DNA of 64,000 nt from Inia geoffrensis (lineage: Eukaryota > Chordata > Mammalia > Artiodactyla > Iniidae), in the NCBI GenBank assembly GCA_036417435.1, contig CM070916.1:22638052-22702051 (forward strand). The letters are read 5' to 3'. Below the pieces are notes generated by a model. That model ran no database searches. It had not been told where the DNA came from and saw only the letters and a program-made list of their open reading frames with translations. This document shows, in pieces, positions 1 to 11,835 of this stretch (its first letter is position 1; each line of letters opens with the position of its first letter). The position numbers and the translations under genes were made by a program.

Positions 1-830
1 CAGCTCTAATAGGTATTTACTATGCAATATATTTAAAGTGTGGGTAAAAGTGTTATACACTTGTCCTGCCTGCAAGGGACGTGTTAGTTAAACTTTGGTA
101 AAATTACCTAAGACTGCTATTTCTGCCTTCCAAAAACTCAGAGCATGCACCTGTCTTCATACTCTTTATAGAAATGAGACAGATAGATAATGATGGCTGA
201 ACTGAATGAAACCTTTAATTTGCATCACAATCTTGTGAGAATAAAAGAAGTCATCTACTTCCAAGTCATTTCCCCAGACAGACCCAGATTATCACATTCC
301 CCTCACATTTATGATCCAGATCAATTACACCGCCTCTTCAAGACACATGTAAGATACCATATTTCATTGAATACAAGACTGTGATATTCATCATTATTTT
401 GTGTTCTGTTTAGAAAGGAAAATTCTGCCAATTAAACTATGATATACCATCAAATTTAATCTAACACATCAAGCTTAAGATATATTCTGATTTCAAAGAT
501 GGCAAAACATTTTAAAGAAAATGTGTGTATTAGAATTGAAATACAATATTCCTTACATGTTAGAACTATAAAGAGCTGCTTATCCACAGAGCTGTGTCCA
601 TCACCTACACGACTGTGCCGTAAAGCAAGCTTTTCAAATACTGTTTAACTTAGGAAAAAAAGAATAAAGGACATGGGGCAAAACCTCACCTATACCACTG
701 GGGTAACCAATAATCTTCCTCTAGACTCCTGTCATAACTAAGATGAGAATATTGATCATTAAAAATAATAAGAGACTATAATAAATCATGTTCATAATGA
801 TGTACAATACTAGAACAATAATTAGCCAGT
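1..830. other. Unassigned AT-rich DNA
   Basis: I see no gene, no recognisable repeat family and no RNA gene here. The longest reading frame (about 64 codons) has no family signature and looks like chance. Confidence 0.5.
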
Positions 831-965
831 ATATTTTTTGTATCAAAGTATAGTTGATTTACAATATTGTGTTAGTTTCAGGTATATAGCATAATGATTC
901 AGTATTTTTTCAGATTATATTCCATTATAGGTTATTACAAGATAATGGTCCAGTACACTTTTTGT
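831..965 (-). mobile_element. LINE-1 3'-terminal fragment
   Basis: Read on the minus strand this matches the cetartiodactyl L1 3' terminus that ends in ...TAACACAACATTGTAAATCAACTATAC.... It is diverged and heavily 5'-truncated. The flanks share an imperfect CCAGTAYAYTTTTTG, a possible target-site duplication. Subfamily not determined. Confidence 0.65.
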
Positions 966-1849
966 ACTAAAATAAAATTAGATTCTTAAAGTCACTTCAT
1001 TTCCCAAGATGACTTTCTGATAATATCTGTCTTCATCGTTTAGACTTAATCTGTTGGCCTGAAACATTTATCAGCATGTGAAAAGATATGTAATAACAAT
1101 TAATGGGCGTTCAGATTTAAACCCTTTTATGTTAAACAGCATGTCTCAATGTAAACTGCTTTCCTACTAAAAGAAACACCACATGCCTTGACCATATTTT
1201 TTTTTCCATGAATGATGTTTCTCATTACGTTGTTCACAAAAACTTTTAAACGTTCAATTCAAATTCAAAATTCAAAAATTTTACTTTTCCACATCTTTGC
1301 AGAAGGAGCACAAAATAAATGAAATTTAGCTTTCACTCCACCACACATAAATCTAGAATTCTCAGGGCTACTCTTTGCTATCCCCATTTTATTATACATT
1401 TTTCTTTACTCTCCCTTCTATAATTAACATATTTGTGATTCAGTTAGCATACTGATTCCTAGCATAACATGGGATTAAACTGTTCCAAGTATTTGCACAT
1501 ATATTGCATTTTGATGAAACATGCTGTTTAACTCTTACTCTATTTTGAGAATGCTCTGTGAAACTCTGCCTTGTCTTGTCTACCTTTCTCTGAAAGATTA
1601 AACAGAGACTGGAGTAGTGTCTTCCCTGTTCTTTGTCTAAGTTCTGTGAAATATAATGATTAGACAATAAATATATTACAATGACAGTAATAATTTTTCA
1701 ACTCTGAACAATTTTCCATTTTACTCTCACATCCTAAACTAAAGATTTTACTCTCTATTCACTGAACCACAGAACTTTAGAGCCCATATCAGCACTCAAG
1801 AATCAACCCACTTATTTTATAGATGATTCTCATCCATCAAGAATTACTA
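966..1849. other. Unassigned AT-rich DNA
   Basis: Nothing recognisable. A 75-codon minus-strand frame at 1440-1667 has no family features and is probably chance. Confidence 0.45.
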
Positions 1850-2755
1850 TTTCCATACAGATGGCCAGTAGGCACATGAAAATATGCTCAACATGATTAA
1901 TCATCAGGGAAATGCAAATCAAAACCACAGTGTCACCCCACACCTGTTAGAATGTCTATTACTGAAAAGACAAGAAACAGCAAATGTTGTCAAGGATGTG
2001 GAGAAAAGGGAAACTTTGTGCACTGTTGGTGGAAATGTTAAGTTCATCACTGTGGAAAACAGTATAAAGATTTCTCAAAAATTAAAAATACCATGTGATC
2101 TAGCAACTCAACTTCTGGGTATTTATCTAAAGAAAACAGAAACACTAACTAAAAAGATATATGCAGGGCTTCCCTGGTGGCGCAGTGGTTGAGAGTCCGC
2201 CTGCCGATGCAGGGGACACAGGTTCGTGCCCCGGTCCGGGAGGATCCCACGTGCTACGGAGTGGCTGGGCCCGTGAGCCATGGCCGCTGAGCCTGCGCGT
2301 TTGGAGCCTGTGCTCCGCAACAGGAGAGGCCACAGCAGTGAGAGGCCCGTGTACCGCAAAAAAAAAAAAAAAAAAAAAAAGATATATACATCCCTATGTT
2401 CACTACAATATTATTCACAACAGCCAAGATACAGAAACAACCTAAGTGCCCATCCATGTATGAATGAATAAAGAAGATGTGATATATATATGTACCATGG
2501 GATACTATTCAGTCATTTAAAAAGAAGGAAATCTTGCCATTTGCAACAACTTCGAAGGCCCTCAAAGATTATGCTAAGTGAAATGTCAGACAGAAGGACA
2601 AATACCATATGATCTCATTTATATGTGGAATCTAAACAAACAACAAAAGCCTAAGTTCATAGATACAGAGAACAAACTGGTGGTTGCCAGAGGTGGAGGG
2701 GTATGGGGGTAGGAGAACTGGGTGAAGGGAGTCAAAACACTAAAATTTTTTTTTA
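1850..2755 (+). mobile_element. Old 5'-truncated LINE-1: ORF2 3' end plus start of 3'UTR
   Basis: The left part (about 1860-2150) is the end of L1 ORF2 and translates to recognisable but frame-broken fragments such as NMINHQGNANQNHSVTPHL and GKCGEK-like residues. The right part (2388-2755) continues with the ORF2 end (CACAACAGCCAAGATA, ATACTATTCAGTC) and an L1 3'UTR (TATGTGGAATCTAAAC, CTGGTGGTTGCCAGAGG). A CHR SINE interrupts it at 2163-2375. Non-functional. The many substitutions show it is older than the SINE. Confidence 0.8.
2163..2375 (+). mobile_element. CHR-type tRNA-derived SINE (short cetacean form)
   Basis: The head carries a pol III A box (TGGCGCAGTGG) and B box (GGTTCGTGCC) inside a tRNA-Glu-like sequence. 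The SINE body follows to GTGTACCGC, then about 20 A. It is flanked by a 12-bp duplication AAAAAGATATAT at 2151-2162 and 2376-2387. It sits inside an older L1, so it inserted later. Reading frames here on both strands are non-coding artefacts. Confidence 0.92.
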
Positions 2756-2824
2756 ATTAAAAAAAAGAGCTTCCTGAAAAAATAAAAATTGTGCCAAACA
2801 CAAAGGACTGAATGCACCTTTCTG

Positions 2825-3170
2825 TTTTTAAAAATTGAGATATAGGGAATTCCCTGGCGGTCCAGTGGTTAGGACTCCACGCTTTCACTGCTGAGGGCAT
2901 GGGTTCGACCCCTGGCTGGGGAACTAAGATCCCACAAGCCATGCAGCGAGGCCAAAAATAAAAATAATAAATAAAAATTGAGATATAATTGACATATAAC
3001 ATTGTGTAAGTTTAACGTGTACAACACGTTGATTTGATACCCTTATATACTGCAGTATGATTACCACCACCAGACTGAGACCTCCATTACCTCATATAAT
3101 TATCATTTCTTTTTTGTGGTGAGAACAATTAACATCTAGTCTCTTAACAGCTTCAAGTGTATAATACTGG
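2825..3170 (+). mobile_element. Old LINE-1 3'UTR fragment (L1MA-like)
   Basis: Sequence around the nested SINE (AAAATTGAGATATA|ATTGACATATAACATTGTG, then ...GTACAACACGTTGATTTGATA... and GTGAGAACAATTAACATCTAG) matches the 3'UTR of old mammalian L1s. Family name is from memory of consensus sequences; orientation is moderately certain. Confidence 0.6.
2845..2973 (+). mobile_element. Older CHR/tRNA-Glu SINE
   Basis: A different, older SINE type: GGGAATTCCCTGGCGGTCCA head, A box region GTGGTTAGGACTCC, B box GGTTCGACCCC, ending GCAGCGAGGCCAAAAATAAA. It has a perfect 14-bp target-site duplication AAAATTGAGATATA at 2831-2844 and 2974-2987. It is inserted in an L1 3'UTR. Confidence 0.88.
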
Positions 3171-3184
3171 GAAAAAAAGAATTA

Positions 3185-3410
3185 CTATTACCACGTACTG
3201 AGCATTATATGAAATGCTAAACACTAGTACTCCACTCAGTCCTCACAATTACCCAGAATGTAATTATTAGCCCCAATTCACAGATTAAAAAAAAAGAACT
3301 AGATCCAAGAGAAATTGATCCAAGGTCAACCTACTCTCTAATAGCAGAACTACAGCTATGATTTTGATGTGCCCATTGACACTAGTGTGTGTATTCTTTT
3401 CACTATATTT
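3185..3410 (-). mobile_element. MIR SINE
   Basis: The plus strand reads as the reverse complement of MIR: a GAGCATTATATGAAATGC stretch, a CAGTCCTCACAATTACCC stretch, then TTAGCCCCAATTCACAGATTA. Heavily diverged, as expected for this ancient family. Confidence 0.6.
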
Positions 3411-4064
3411 CCTGTCAACCAGAACAACCACAGTGAATGTTTAAGTGTTTCCTAAACTCTGTACCAATACTTTTATTGTCACTTCTCCCCTTCTTTTCCT
3501 TTATTCCTTTTCAGATTCTTCTGAATTAGAGACATTACTATTACTTTCCCTCAATATAAAACAATACAAATCTTATTAGAGTCCACCATCAACTGTTAAA
3601 ACATGTTTCCCTGGGAGATAGTAGGCTTAATTCAATATCAATGTCTCATTCTTTGAGTTCTTTAAATCCACTTATCTAATCAGGTTGCCTATTTTCCAGA
3701 TTGTCTGATGATGTCTGAAAAGATCTCTCTAACTTTGGTTTTATTGAGCTTTACCTAATTAATTTCATAAGTCAATAAGGTACTGATGTATCAGTCCATC
3801 AGGTAATACTAATAGAAAACTCCTAACTGCATATACCATTTAGGAAGCTGAAATGGTAAATAATAGTGATAATAATAATAAACCTTCAGAGATGTAGTAC
3901 AGTTGTGCTTGTTTCCATGAATTTTTGATGTCCAATTTCCTACTTTAAAGAGGAAAAGCTGTTAACAGACAGTGTGTGTAGTGATTCATATGTTGGATTT
4001 CAATGAGGATTCTGTCTTAGTCCCTTTTCTTCTCCTCTATACCCTCCCCTAGATAATATTATAG
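3411..4064. other. Unassigned DNA
   Basis: No gene or repeat family recognised. Confidence 0.4.
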
Positions 4065-4680
4065 ATTCTAATGGTTTCAGATCAAATTTTATGCATACAC
4101 TCTCTCTGTTATCTATCTCCATTCCAGGATACCATCCTGAGTTTCAGACCAATATGAATAGCTCCTAAACATCTCTAACTTGATGTTTCACAGGATGATG
4201 GAGTTAATTTTTTTCTATAGTGCCCTCATCTCTATTCCTCCCCCAAACTTACTCCTCCAGGGTTACTTCTCTCTTAGAAAATTCACCGAGTTGCTCAAGG
4301 TAGAAACCTGGGAATCATTCTTTCACCTCCTTTCCTCTCATTCCACACATCCCAAACTTAGCCATTTATCTCTCTATGACCACCAGAATTTTCCATTCTT
4401 CTGTCCTCACTCTAGTCTAAGCCAAGATCATTGCTGTCATGACAGCTAAAATGGCCTGCAAATTTTGTCTACCTGAATCCACTCTATCCACTCCAATTCT
4501 TTCTTAATTCTAAGCAGGGCGCTCTTTTTAAATGCAAAGTGGATAACTTAATAAAACTCTTTAAACGGTTTCACAACCACTTTTGTGTCAAAGTCATAAA
4601 TCCTTAATATGGCTTACAAGGTCGTTCGTGACCTGGCACCGGTCCACTTTGTTTCGTCTAATTTTGCTGGTCATTTTTTT
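4065..4680 (+). mobile_element. L2 LINE, 3' portion
   Basis: Diverged L2: AGCTCCTAAACATCTCTAAC, then GAGTTGCTCAAGGTAGAAACCTGGGAATCATTC-like sequence, ending with AAGGTCGTTCGTGACCTGGC, which matches the L2 'aaggccctncatgatctggc' region. An 89-codon frame at 4180-4449 lies in it but encodes only decayed ORF2 C-terminal sequence. Confidence 0.65.
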
Positions 4681-5708
4681 CCAGTTTATCCAGACAAACT
4701 GCCTGATTTTTGCTTGTTTAATTGAAAGGAAACAAAAATATTTCTAAAACACAAACATCTTGGCAAACACAGCAAAGAAGAGCATCTTTAAACGTCTCTG
4801 GCGTATTTGCAAAAATAGTCTGGCATTGAAAAGAAAACCCTTACAGAAAAAAATAATTAAGTAGCACATGACTAAAGATAGCATACATTTTTTGGAATTT
4901 TTCAGTATTATCAAAATTGCTAGTTGTAAAATTACTAAGTTTCTTAACAGCTATGAGTTGGGGCTGCCTTACTACTTGCAACAGTATTTTCTGGCATCAT
5001 ACTTACCGTTAATTTTAATCAATTTTTTTGTTTACTCAATAATACATAATTACATTGGTTTCTGACACTCATTAGACATAAACGTGACTTAGAGCCATTT
5101 GAGGGCATCGAAATTTCAGCTTCTATACTACTTTATATATTATCTATGTTGTACCATTTATTTACATGGTGCTTGGAAAAGTAAATACACAGCGGCTATT
5201 TTCTTCTACTACAGGACTGCAGCGAGAAAGGTATGAGAACTATATTAAGTTTCATTTTACTGAGATCATGACATTATCCTAAATGATCTGCAAGAAACAT
5301 GTTTGCATTATTCATTGAAAATTTGACTGTTTCATTGCAACGGCCATTTTTATACGTCCTCTTAGATTATATAAATCTATGCTAAATTAAAGGACTTCAA
5401 GGGATAATAATCCAGAGTACTGTCCACATACTAGCAATCAAGCTAACATCAAAGTATGCTAAATAAAAGAACTTCGGGGTATACTAACCCAGACCATTAT
5501 CTAAATAATAGTAATTAAACACATAGGATAAATTTTTCTAAGAATATGATCCATATTATTTTACAGCAAGGAAAGAATAAAAATGTTGCTATAAATCAGT
5601 TGTATGCATTCAGATATGCATAGAATTGATTTTAAAAAATTGATTTAAAAAATGTTCTTGACTTAAGGTAATTTCCAATAAAAAGAACAGCTTTATTTCT
5701 TTTCCATT
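4681..5708. other. Unassigned AT-rich DNA
   Basis: No gene or recognised repeat. About 5400-5510 has a loose internal echo (GCTAAATTAAAGGACTTCAAGGGATA versus GCTAAATAAAAGAACTTCGGGGTATA), possibly an old local duplication. Confidence 0.4.
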
Positions 5709-5720
5709 AAAAGAAGGAGA

Positions 5721-5934
5721 GGGGCTCCCCTGGTGGTGCAGTGGTTGAGGGTGTGCCTGCCGATGCAGGGGACGCGGGTCCGTGCCCCGGTCCGGGAGGA
5801 TCCCACATGCCGCGGAGCGGCTGGGCCCGTGAGCCATGGCCGCTGAGCCTGTGCGTCCGGATCCTGTGCTCCGCAGCAGGAGAGGCCACAGCAGTGAGAG
5901 GCCCGCGGACCGCAAAACAAGAAAAACAAAAAAA
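5721..5934 (+). mobile_element. CHR-type SINE (short cetacean form)
   Basis: Complete head to tail, with an A/C-rich tail (AAAACAAGAAAAACAAAA...). Flanked by a perfect 12-bp duplication AAAAGAAGGAGA at 5709-5720 and 5935-5946. The B box differs by GGTCCG for GGTTCG. Confidence 0.92.
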
Positions 5935-5946
5935 AAAAGAAGGAGA

Positions 5947-6335
5947 AAAATGCTTAGAAATCATGTCCTATATTCAGAAAGTCAAGAACGCTGAGAGAGA
6001 AGAAAACATAAACCAATAGTTTAAAAAACAGTGATAAATAAAAGACAGTTATACAAATATGCATTTATGAAAATAAATGTAAATACATCAAATTACTCCT
6101 ACCCAAATTTAGACATAGATCCACAGATTGAAATTAATTTTAATGCTATTTTCAAGATACTAACTTAAAATAAAGAGATATGTAATATATATCAAACAAA
6201 TGAAACAAACAACAAAAAAAATCATCAGCAGGCTTAAGAGTCCAACTCCAAAAGCATTAAACTGGATCTAGAGGTTTATTTTGCCATCATAAGTTTTAGA
6301 GTGAAAGAAGTTAAATCTACAATAAAGAGGTTTAT
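5947..6335. other. Unassigned AT-rich DNA
   Basis: Nothing recognisable; A-rich. Confidence 0.4.
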
Positions 6336-6339
6336 AGAT

Positions 6340-6895
6340 ATGAACATTTAGGTTCTTGTGGCAGTTTTAAAAGATGTCCACAGAATTTTAAGTATCCCTC
6401 CCGTAAAAAGATGGAGCCAAATTTTCCTCCTTTGAATGTGGGCTGGACTTAGTGACTCACTTCTAGTGAACAGAAGTAAGCAGAAGTGATGGTGTGCAAT
6501 TTTGGAGATTAGGTCACAAAAGGCACTAATGCTTCCTCCATGCTCACTCAGGAGAAAGTTAGCCACCATGTTGTGAATACCCCTAGTGGGAGGCCCATGT
6601 GGAGAGGAATTGAGACCATGTGTGTTGACTGACGAGACAGCCAGAAACTGAGGCCTCCAGCCAACAACCCCACGAATGAGCCTTCTTGGAAACAGACCCT
6701 CCAGCTCCAGACAAGAACGCAACCCAAGCCCATGTTTTCTCTACAACCTCATGAGATACCGTGAGCCAGAAACAGCCAGCAGAGCCACTCCCATATCCCT
6801 GACTGTCAGAAAACGTATGAGATAATAAAAATTTGGGCGGGTTGCCGCTAAGTTTAGGGGTAATCTATCTTGCATTAATAGCTAACTATTACAGC
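6340..6895 (+). mobile_element. MLT1-type LTR (ERVL-MaLR)
   Basis: Matches the MLT1 LTR layout: GTGGGCTGGACTTAGTGACTC, GTTAGCCACCATGTTGTGA, GATGAGCC-like ATGAGCCTTCTTGGAAACAGA, AACCTCATGAGATACCGTGAGCC, and a 3' end with GAGATAATAAAAATTT (polyadenylation signal), CCGCTAAGTTTAGGGGTAA and TTAATAGCTAACTATTACAG. No internal proviral sequence is attached, so it is a solo LTR or remnant. The 124-codon minus frame is non-coding. Confidence 0.75.
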
Positions 6896-7600
6896 GCTGA
6901 AAAACATAGGCATCCAAATATATGAAGCAAAAATGCCAAAACACAAGGAGGAAATGAAAAAGAACTCCCTAGATACAATAGCTGAGGAAAGACCAAGATT
7001 ACTAAATCCAGATAAAGAAACCTGAATAACAATTTTTACTAACAATTGAATAACAATTTAACAAAGTTAATTTAATAACAATTTAATGAACATATTTAAT
7101 GACTATGTGGTGATTTATACCTTAAAAACATAATATTAATATCCACAAAAATTTATAAATTTATGTCAGAGACCACAAAGATCAATACACAACACACATA
7201 CAAATCACAAAGCCAAAGGCAGAGCTCACAATTTCTGACCATGATACAATGTAACTAGAAGATAACTGTATTGTCCTCAAGAAAGTCAAAGGAGTTGGAA
7301 AGTTAAAAAACATTGAGTCGAGGAAGAAATAAAAACTTTAGTTTCAGAATATTAAGATATAATTACCAACATTAACAAAAGAAAAAATTCCCCAAAGAAT
7401 CAGTTGACCAATGATCTTCATAAATTTTTCAAATGTTCAAAGAACATTTAAACCTACTATACCAGGCAATGTAATTTTTATTAAGAAAAAAATTTTGAAC
7501 AACTGTAAAGAACAGGCAATATACCAGACTGAAATTACAGTAAGGCTACATAAATGTTTCAGAACAAAGATCCAGCAAATTCAACTTAAGTGATGATCAA
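6896..7600 (+). mobile_element. Possible very old LINE-1 ORF fragment
   Basis: A-rich DNA with L1/HAL1-like phrasing (AAATGCCAAAACACAAGGAGGAA; CAAAGGCAGAGCTCACAA; AACTAGAAGATAAC). No intact frame. The call is tentative and could simply be A-rich unique DNA. Confidence 0.3.
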
Positions 7601-8819
7601 TAAAACCTAGGGACTCTCGCTTTCTTCCTTGTTAGCCATATTCTATAACTTAACACAATTACCTAACACATGTTTGAAAAACTTTTACTGATGTCCATAA
7701 CAACATAGAGGTTTGCATCTGAGACAGGAAATACAGGATCTGTAGTAAAATAACAAGTCTCTTTTTACAGTTAATTAAGTAACAAAAAAAGGAGATAACC
7801 TTCACTCACTGCAGAGGACAAAACATGATCAAATTCAAACCTTTCCAGACCTTCACTTCAACCTGCATTATTCACCAAGGCCACTTTAGTTCACGAGTTT
7901 ATAAACTCAACATCTTCATCAATACACAGAAGAGATTTATCATATCATACTTAAGTAGACAAAGTACAGGCATTTTTTACTATAACTTAAAAATAAACCT
8001 TATACTCTGCAAAACCATGTACTAAGATTAAGAGAGACTGTGAGAAAAATATGCAACTGGTAACAAGAGAAAAAGAATTATAGACCATATAAAAACTAAC
8101 ATAGCTAAAAGACATGATACCTTCTTAACAAATAAATGCTTCATTTAATACATGAATGTATCTTTTTAAAGTGGAAGTAATTTGATACCAGGTTGTGTAA
8201 AGAACAGAGACAAGGGAAAAGCATACAAAGATTGGAGACACTATGCAATCAACACTTCTGCAGCAGACCCCGTGACCATGGACACTGTTTCAGTACGTGT
8301 TTCTACACCACCTGCTACACTCACCTGTGTTAGTGTATGCTGGCTTGGTGCAAAAACAGTGATGCATTTGACAAAATAATGTATATAACAATGTGATTTT
8401 GACATTATGCTGACATATTTTACCTTTTCACCAATTGTGTAATAGATAATTCTCCTTGCAGAAACAGGTATGATAGCAGAACAGACTTGAAGAGGCAAGA
8501 GATTTGCCTCACAGTTTCTTTTAATAAATAGTTAATTATTTTCTTAAGGGGACTTCTTTGTGATTTCACATTTCCTATATTCTACATATAGGTAGAGGTA
8601 AGAGGGGTCTGGATTATTTTGTTTCAGTACTATGAGAGATACCGTTACTATAGCCTAATGCAGTTAACTCATACATAAAAGTGGACACAGGTAGCATTTA
8701 AAAAAGGAGAATAAAACCCAATCTCATATAAGAATAGAGATGAAGTTTTTATCAGCAATCTATGGAAAGAATGCACCACCATGAAATAAAGATTAATGTT
8801 AGAAAATTAAGATGGGTTT
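7601..8819. other. Unassigned DNA
   Basis: No recognisable gene or repeat. Overlapping 66- to 85-codon frames at 7825-8498 on both strands have no family signature. Confidence 0.4.
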
Positions 8820-9650
8820 AATAATAAATTACTTAATAATACAAATACACTGCATTAGAGGTCAAAGAAAAAACACAATATTTGATAATATTCAGCCTGT
8901 ATTCATGATAAAATCTCACAGGAAACTAGAATAAGATAGAATAAAGAAAATCTATCTCAAACTTACAGTATTTATTAAAAAAGAGTAAAACACTGGAATC
9001 CTGCCTGATAAAATCAGAAATAACCGAAGGGTGTATGTTACCATTGCTTTATATTATTAAGATAGAAGTTCCATACAGTGTGTTAACACAAACAATAAAT
9101 ATAAGAACTGTAATTTTTTGAAAAGATGATATATAATTATCATCATTTGCCATTAATTTTAATGTGGGATTTCATTAAATCTACAAAATTTAACTCTTCT
9201 ATTAATAACAAATCAGTTTAACAAGCTATCAGTGAGATTTGTCCCCATTTTGCTTTGGGAACTTAACTATACAATTCTAACATTTATGTTGAAGAATAAA
9301 TAGGTGAAAACACATCTTTAAAAGACGGGAAAGAAATGTAGCAATATTTTCCCACCAGATATTAAAATGTAATGTATATTAAAACAGCGTGGTATGGGCA
9401 TACAACTGATTGGGAATATAATAGACTGCTCTGACATTTATTATAGTTTACAATAAATGAAGCATTACAAGTTCGTGCAAAAGACAGGAATTATTTTAAA
9501 CTATCAGAGAGAAAACAACCAGGGAAAACCACTGACCAAAAAAATTAATGTTTTTGATATTCTCACCATCTAAACAGTAAATGAATAAGAAAAAACTTCA
9601 CACATTAGGAATAAAATGGGCAAGTTACATAAATACTAAACTTAAGAATA
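8820..9650 (+). mobile_element. Degenerate LINE-1 ORF2 fragment (old L1M)
   Basis: The stretch around 9340-9440 (CCACCAGATATTAAAATGTAATG, AAAACAGCGTGGTATGGGCATA, CTGATTGG) aligns to the L1 ORF2 region that encodes 'KTVWYWHK', after a long reverse-transcriptase-region remnant. Many frameshifts. The CHR SINE at 9665 lies immediately downstream. Confidence 0.5.
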
Positions 9651-9664
9651 AAAATATATATAGC

Positions 9665-9963
9665 GGACTTCCCAGGTGGTGCAGTGGTCAAGAATCCGCC
9701 TGCCAATTCAAGGACACGGGTTCGAGCCCTGGTCTGGGAAGATCCCACATGCCGCAGAGCAACTAAGCCCGTTTGCCACAACTACTGAGCCCGCACTCTA
9801 GGGCCCACGTGCCACAACTACTGAAGCCCACGTGCCTAAAGTCTGTGCTCCACAATGAGAAAAGCCACCCGGGCACCGCAACCCACTCGCTGCAACTAGA
9901 GAAAGCCCACGTGCAGCAATTTAGACCCAACACAGCCAAAATAAATAAATAAATTTATTTTTT
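9665..9963 (+). mobile_element. CHR-type SINE (long form)
   Basis: A longer CHR relative with tRNA-like head (GGTGGTGCAGTGGTCAAGAA, B box GGTTCGAGCCC) and a body containing GCCACAACTACTGAGCCCGC, CAACTAGAGAAAGCCC and ACCCAACACAGCCAAAATAAA. Flanked by a 14-bp duplication AAAATNTATATAGC with one mismatch (9651-9664, 9964-9977). Confidence 0.9.
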
Positions 9964-10223
9964 AAAATCTATATAGCAACAAATTAAAACAATATTCAAA
10001 TTTATTAATAAGCAACTTAATTTCAGTAATAGGTATATAACATTTTCATCATTTGAATTAGCAGATGTGCTTTAAATCGTAATAATACTCAACACTGATT
10101 TGATTACAGGCATTCACATCACAAAAATTAAAGAAATTTCCCATTATATATGAAGAACCTTTAAAAAATACATCCCAGTTGAACAACCTTCAGGAAATGT
10201 GGTGACTTTAAAGTAGGTCTTAT

Positions 10224-10767
10224 AAAGTTGTGAAGTGTTGCCCATCTCTACGTCTTCTTAGATGGCCAACGAACACATGAAAAGATGCTCAACATCACCA
10301 ATTATTAGAGAAATTCAAATCAAAACTACAATGAGGTATCATCTCACACCAGTCCGAATGGCCAACACCAAAAATTCTATGAACAATAAATGCTGGAGAG
10401 GGTGTGGAGAAAAGGGAACCCTCCTACACTGTTGGTCGGAAAGAGAAAAACAAATATTGTATAATATCGCTTATATGTGGAATCTAGAAAAATGGTAGAC
10501 ATGAACTTATTTGCAAAGCAGAAACAGAGTCACAGATGTAGAGAACAAACTTATGGTTACCAAGCGGGGCAGGGGGCTGGGATGAATCGGGAGACTGGGA
10601 CTGACATATATACACTACTATGTATAAAATAGATAACTAATGAGAACCCACTGTACAGCACAGGACACTGTACTCAGTGCTCTGTGGTGACCTAAATGGG
10701 AAGGAAATCTAAAAAAGACTGGATATATGTAAAAAAAAAAAAAAAAAAAAAGTTGCAAAGTGTTTGG
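10224..10767 (+). mobile_element. 5'-truncated, internally deleted LINE-1 with target-site duplication
   Basis: Starts in ORF2 near ...GCCAACGAACACATGAAAAG, runs through the conserved [17 protein letters not shown] residues, then jumps at about 10440 straight to the 3' end (ATATCGCTTATATGTGGAATC, GAACCCACTGTACAGCACAG), ending in 22 A. Flanks share an imperfect ~19-bp repeat AAAGTTGYRAAGTGTTKSS (10224-10242, 10749-10767). The ORF2-to-3'UTR segment in between is missing. Confidence 0.8.
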
Positions 10768-11549
10768 GAGTGGACACAGAGTTTATTTAGATTGGTGAAC
10801 TAACAGGGAAAGGTTCTTGAAGGGAATCGTCAGGGGCAAGTGTATAATTTCTTGGAAGGTGCAGCTAAGTTACTTTTGCTTAGTCCTAGCACCATTTAAT
10901 AAAGAACAGAGGATTATCTTGGTTTCAGTTATATAGTTTTGTAACATTTTTTCCAGCAAATAACATGATACATGTTTACATTTTTGTTGTCTTATTGTAT
11001 TAATTAGTGCCTCCATGTAAACATTAACTGGAGGTATATAATACATAACAAAGATGTCTTATTTCAGATTTTAACGCAAACGCTTCCAGGTTTTCCATTA
11101 TGCTCTTAGAATTATATAATAGTTCCACAACTCATCAGTTTTCTACCTCTGTTATGTTTTTACCTTTACTTTTTAATCTTTATTTCTATTATATTTTATC
11201 TTAATTTATTGCTACATGTATGACGCTGCTATTTGGCACATTCTGTACTACTAGATTTTCATTATGGATTGTATCCTTTATTACTCTAAAGTACACATCA
11301 TCATTTCTTAGTGTCTTGTTTTCTTTCTTTTCTTTTCTTTTTTGTTTTCAGTTTTGTCACTGTTCTGTATCCACCCTCTGGGAACATCCTCTCCAACTCT
11401 CTATGAACGTGTCTATGTCAGCAGACCCCACCCACGGCTCCAGGGTGGGAATATGACCTAAGTTAGGTGGCCAGTCCGTATGAGTAGATACTTCAAGAAA
11501 AGGAATTGCCCAAATCTAGAATAATGAGCAAGACACAGATTTGGATCAA
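10768..11549. other. Unassigned DNA
   Basis: No gene seen. Includes a T-rich stretch (TTTCTTTTCTTTTCTTTTTTG) at about 11318-11345. Confidence 0.4.
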
Positions 11550-11835
11550 TGGGAAATAAGGTCCTTTCCTTTTAGTGCTAGAGGTAATCAAGTTAAAATA
11601 AGGTCTTTAGAGTGAGCTCTAATCCAGTACAACTGGTGTGCTTAAAAGAAGTGAAAACTAAACACAGACACACATAGAGGGAAACGAATGTGAAGAAACA
11701 GATGAGGACGGTCACCTACAAGCCAAGCAGAGAGGCCGGGAGCAGATCCTTCCCTCACAGCCCTCAAAGGAACCAACCCTGCTGACACCTGGATTTCAAC
11801 TTCTAGCCTCCAGACCTGTAACAAGAAACTTCAGG
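11550..11835 (+). mobile_element. MLT1-type LTR fragment (ERVL-MaLR)
   Basis: Contains AGAGGTAATCAAGTTAAAAT, CTCTAATCCAGTACAACTGG, TTAAAAGAAGTGAAAACTAAACACAGACACAC, CAAAGGAACCAACCCTGCTGACACC and CTTCTAGCCTCCAGACCTGTAA, the usual order in this MaLR LTR group. The 3' end after 'ctgtaa' is lost. Confidence 0.7.

Noticed and set aside
2163..2240. tRNA genes at SINE heads
   Set aside because: The tRNA-like A and B boxes belong to SINEs. There is no complete acceptor stem or proper anticodon arm, and each has SINE body and tail attached.
5610..6019. Overlapping frames of 78-101 codons on both strands at SINE loci (e.g. 5610-6019, 17227-17751, 33623-34012, 47346-47842, 51494-51987)
   Set aside because: All translate the GC-rich CHR SINE body. 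The same peptides (SLLWPLLLRSTGSG, VESPPADAGDAGSC) recur at every copy.
6348..6733. 124-codon minus-strand frame
   Set aside because: It is antisense to an MLT1-type LTR with no domain match.
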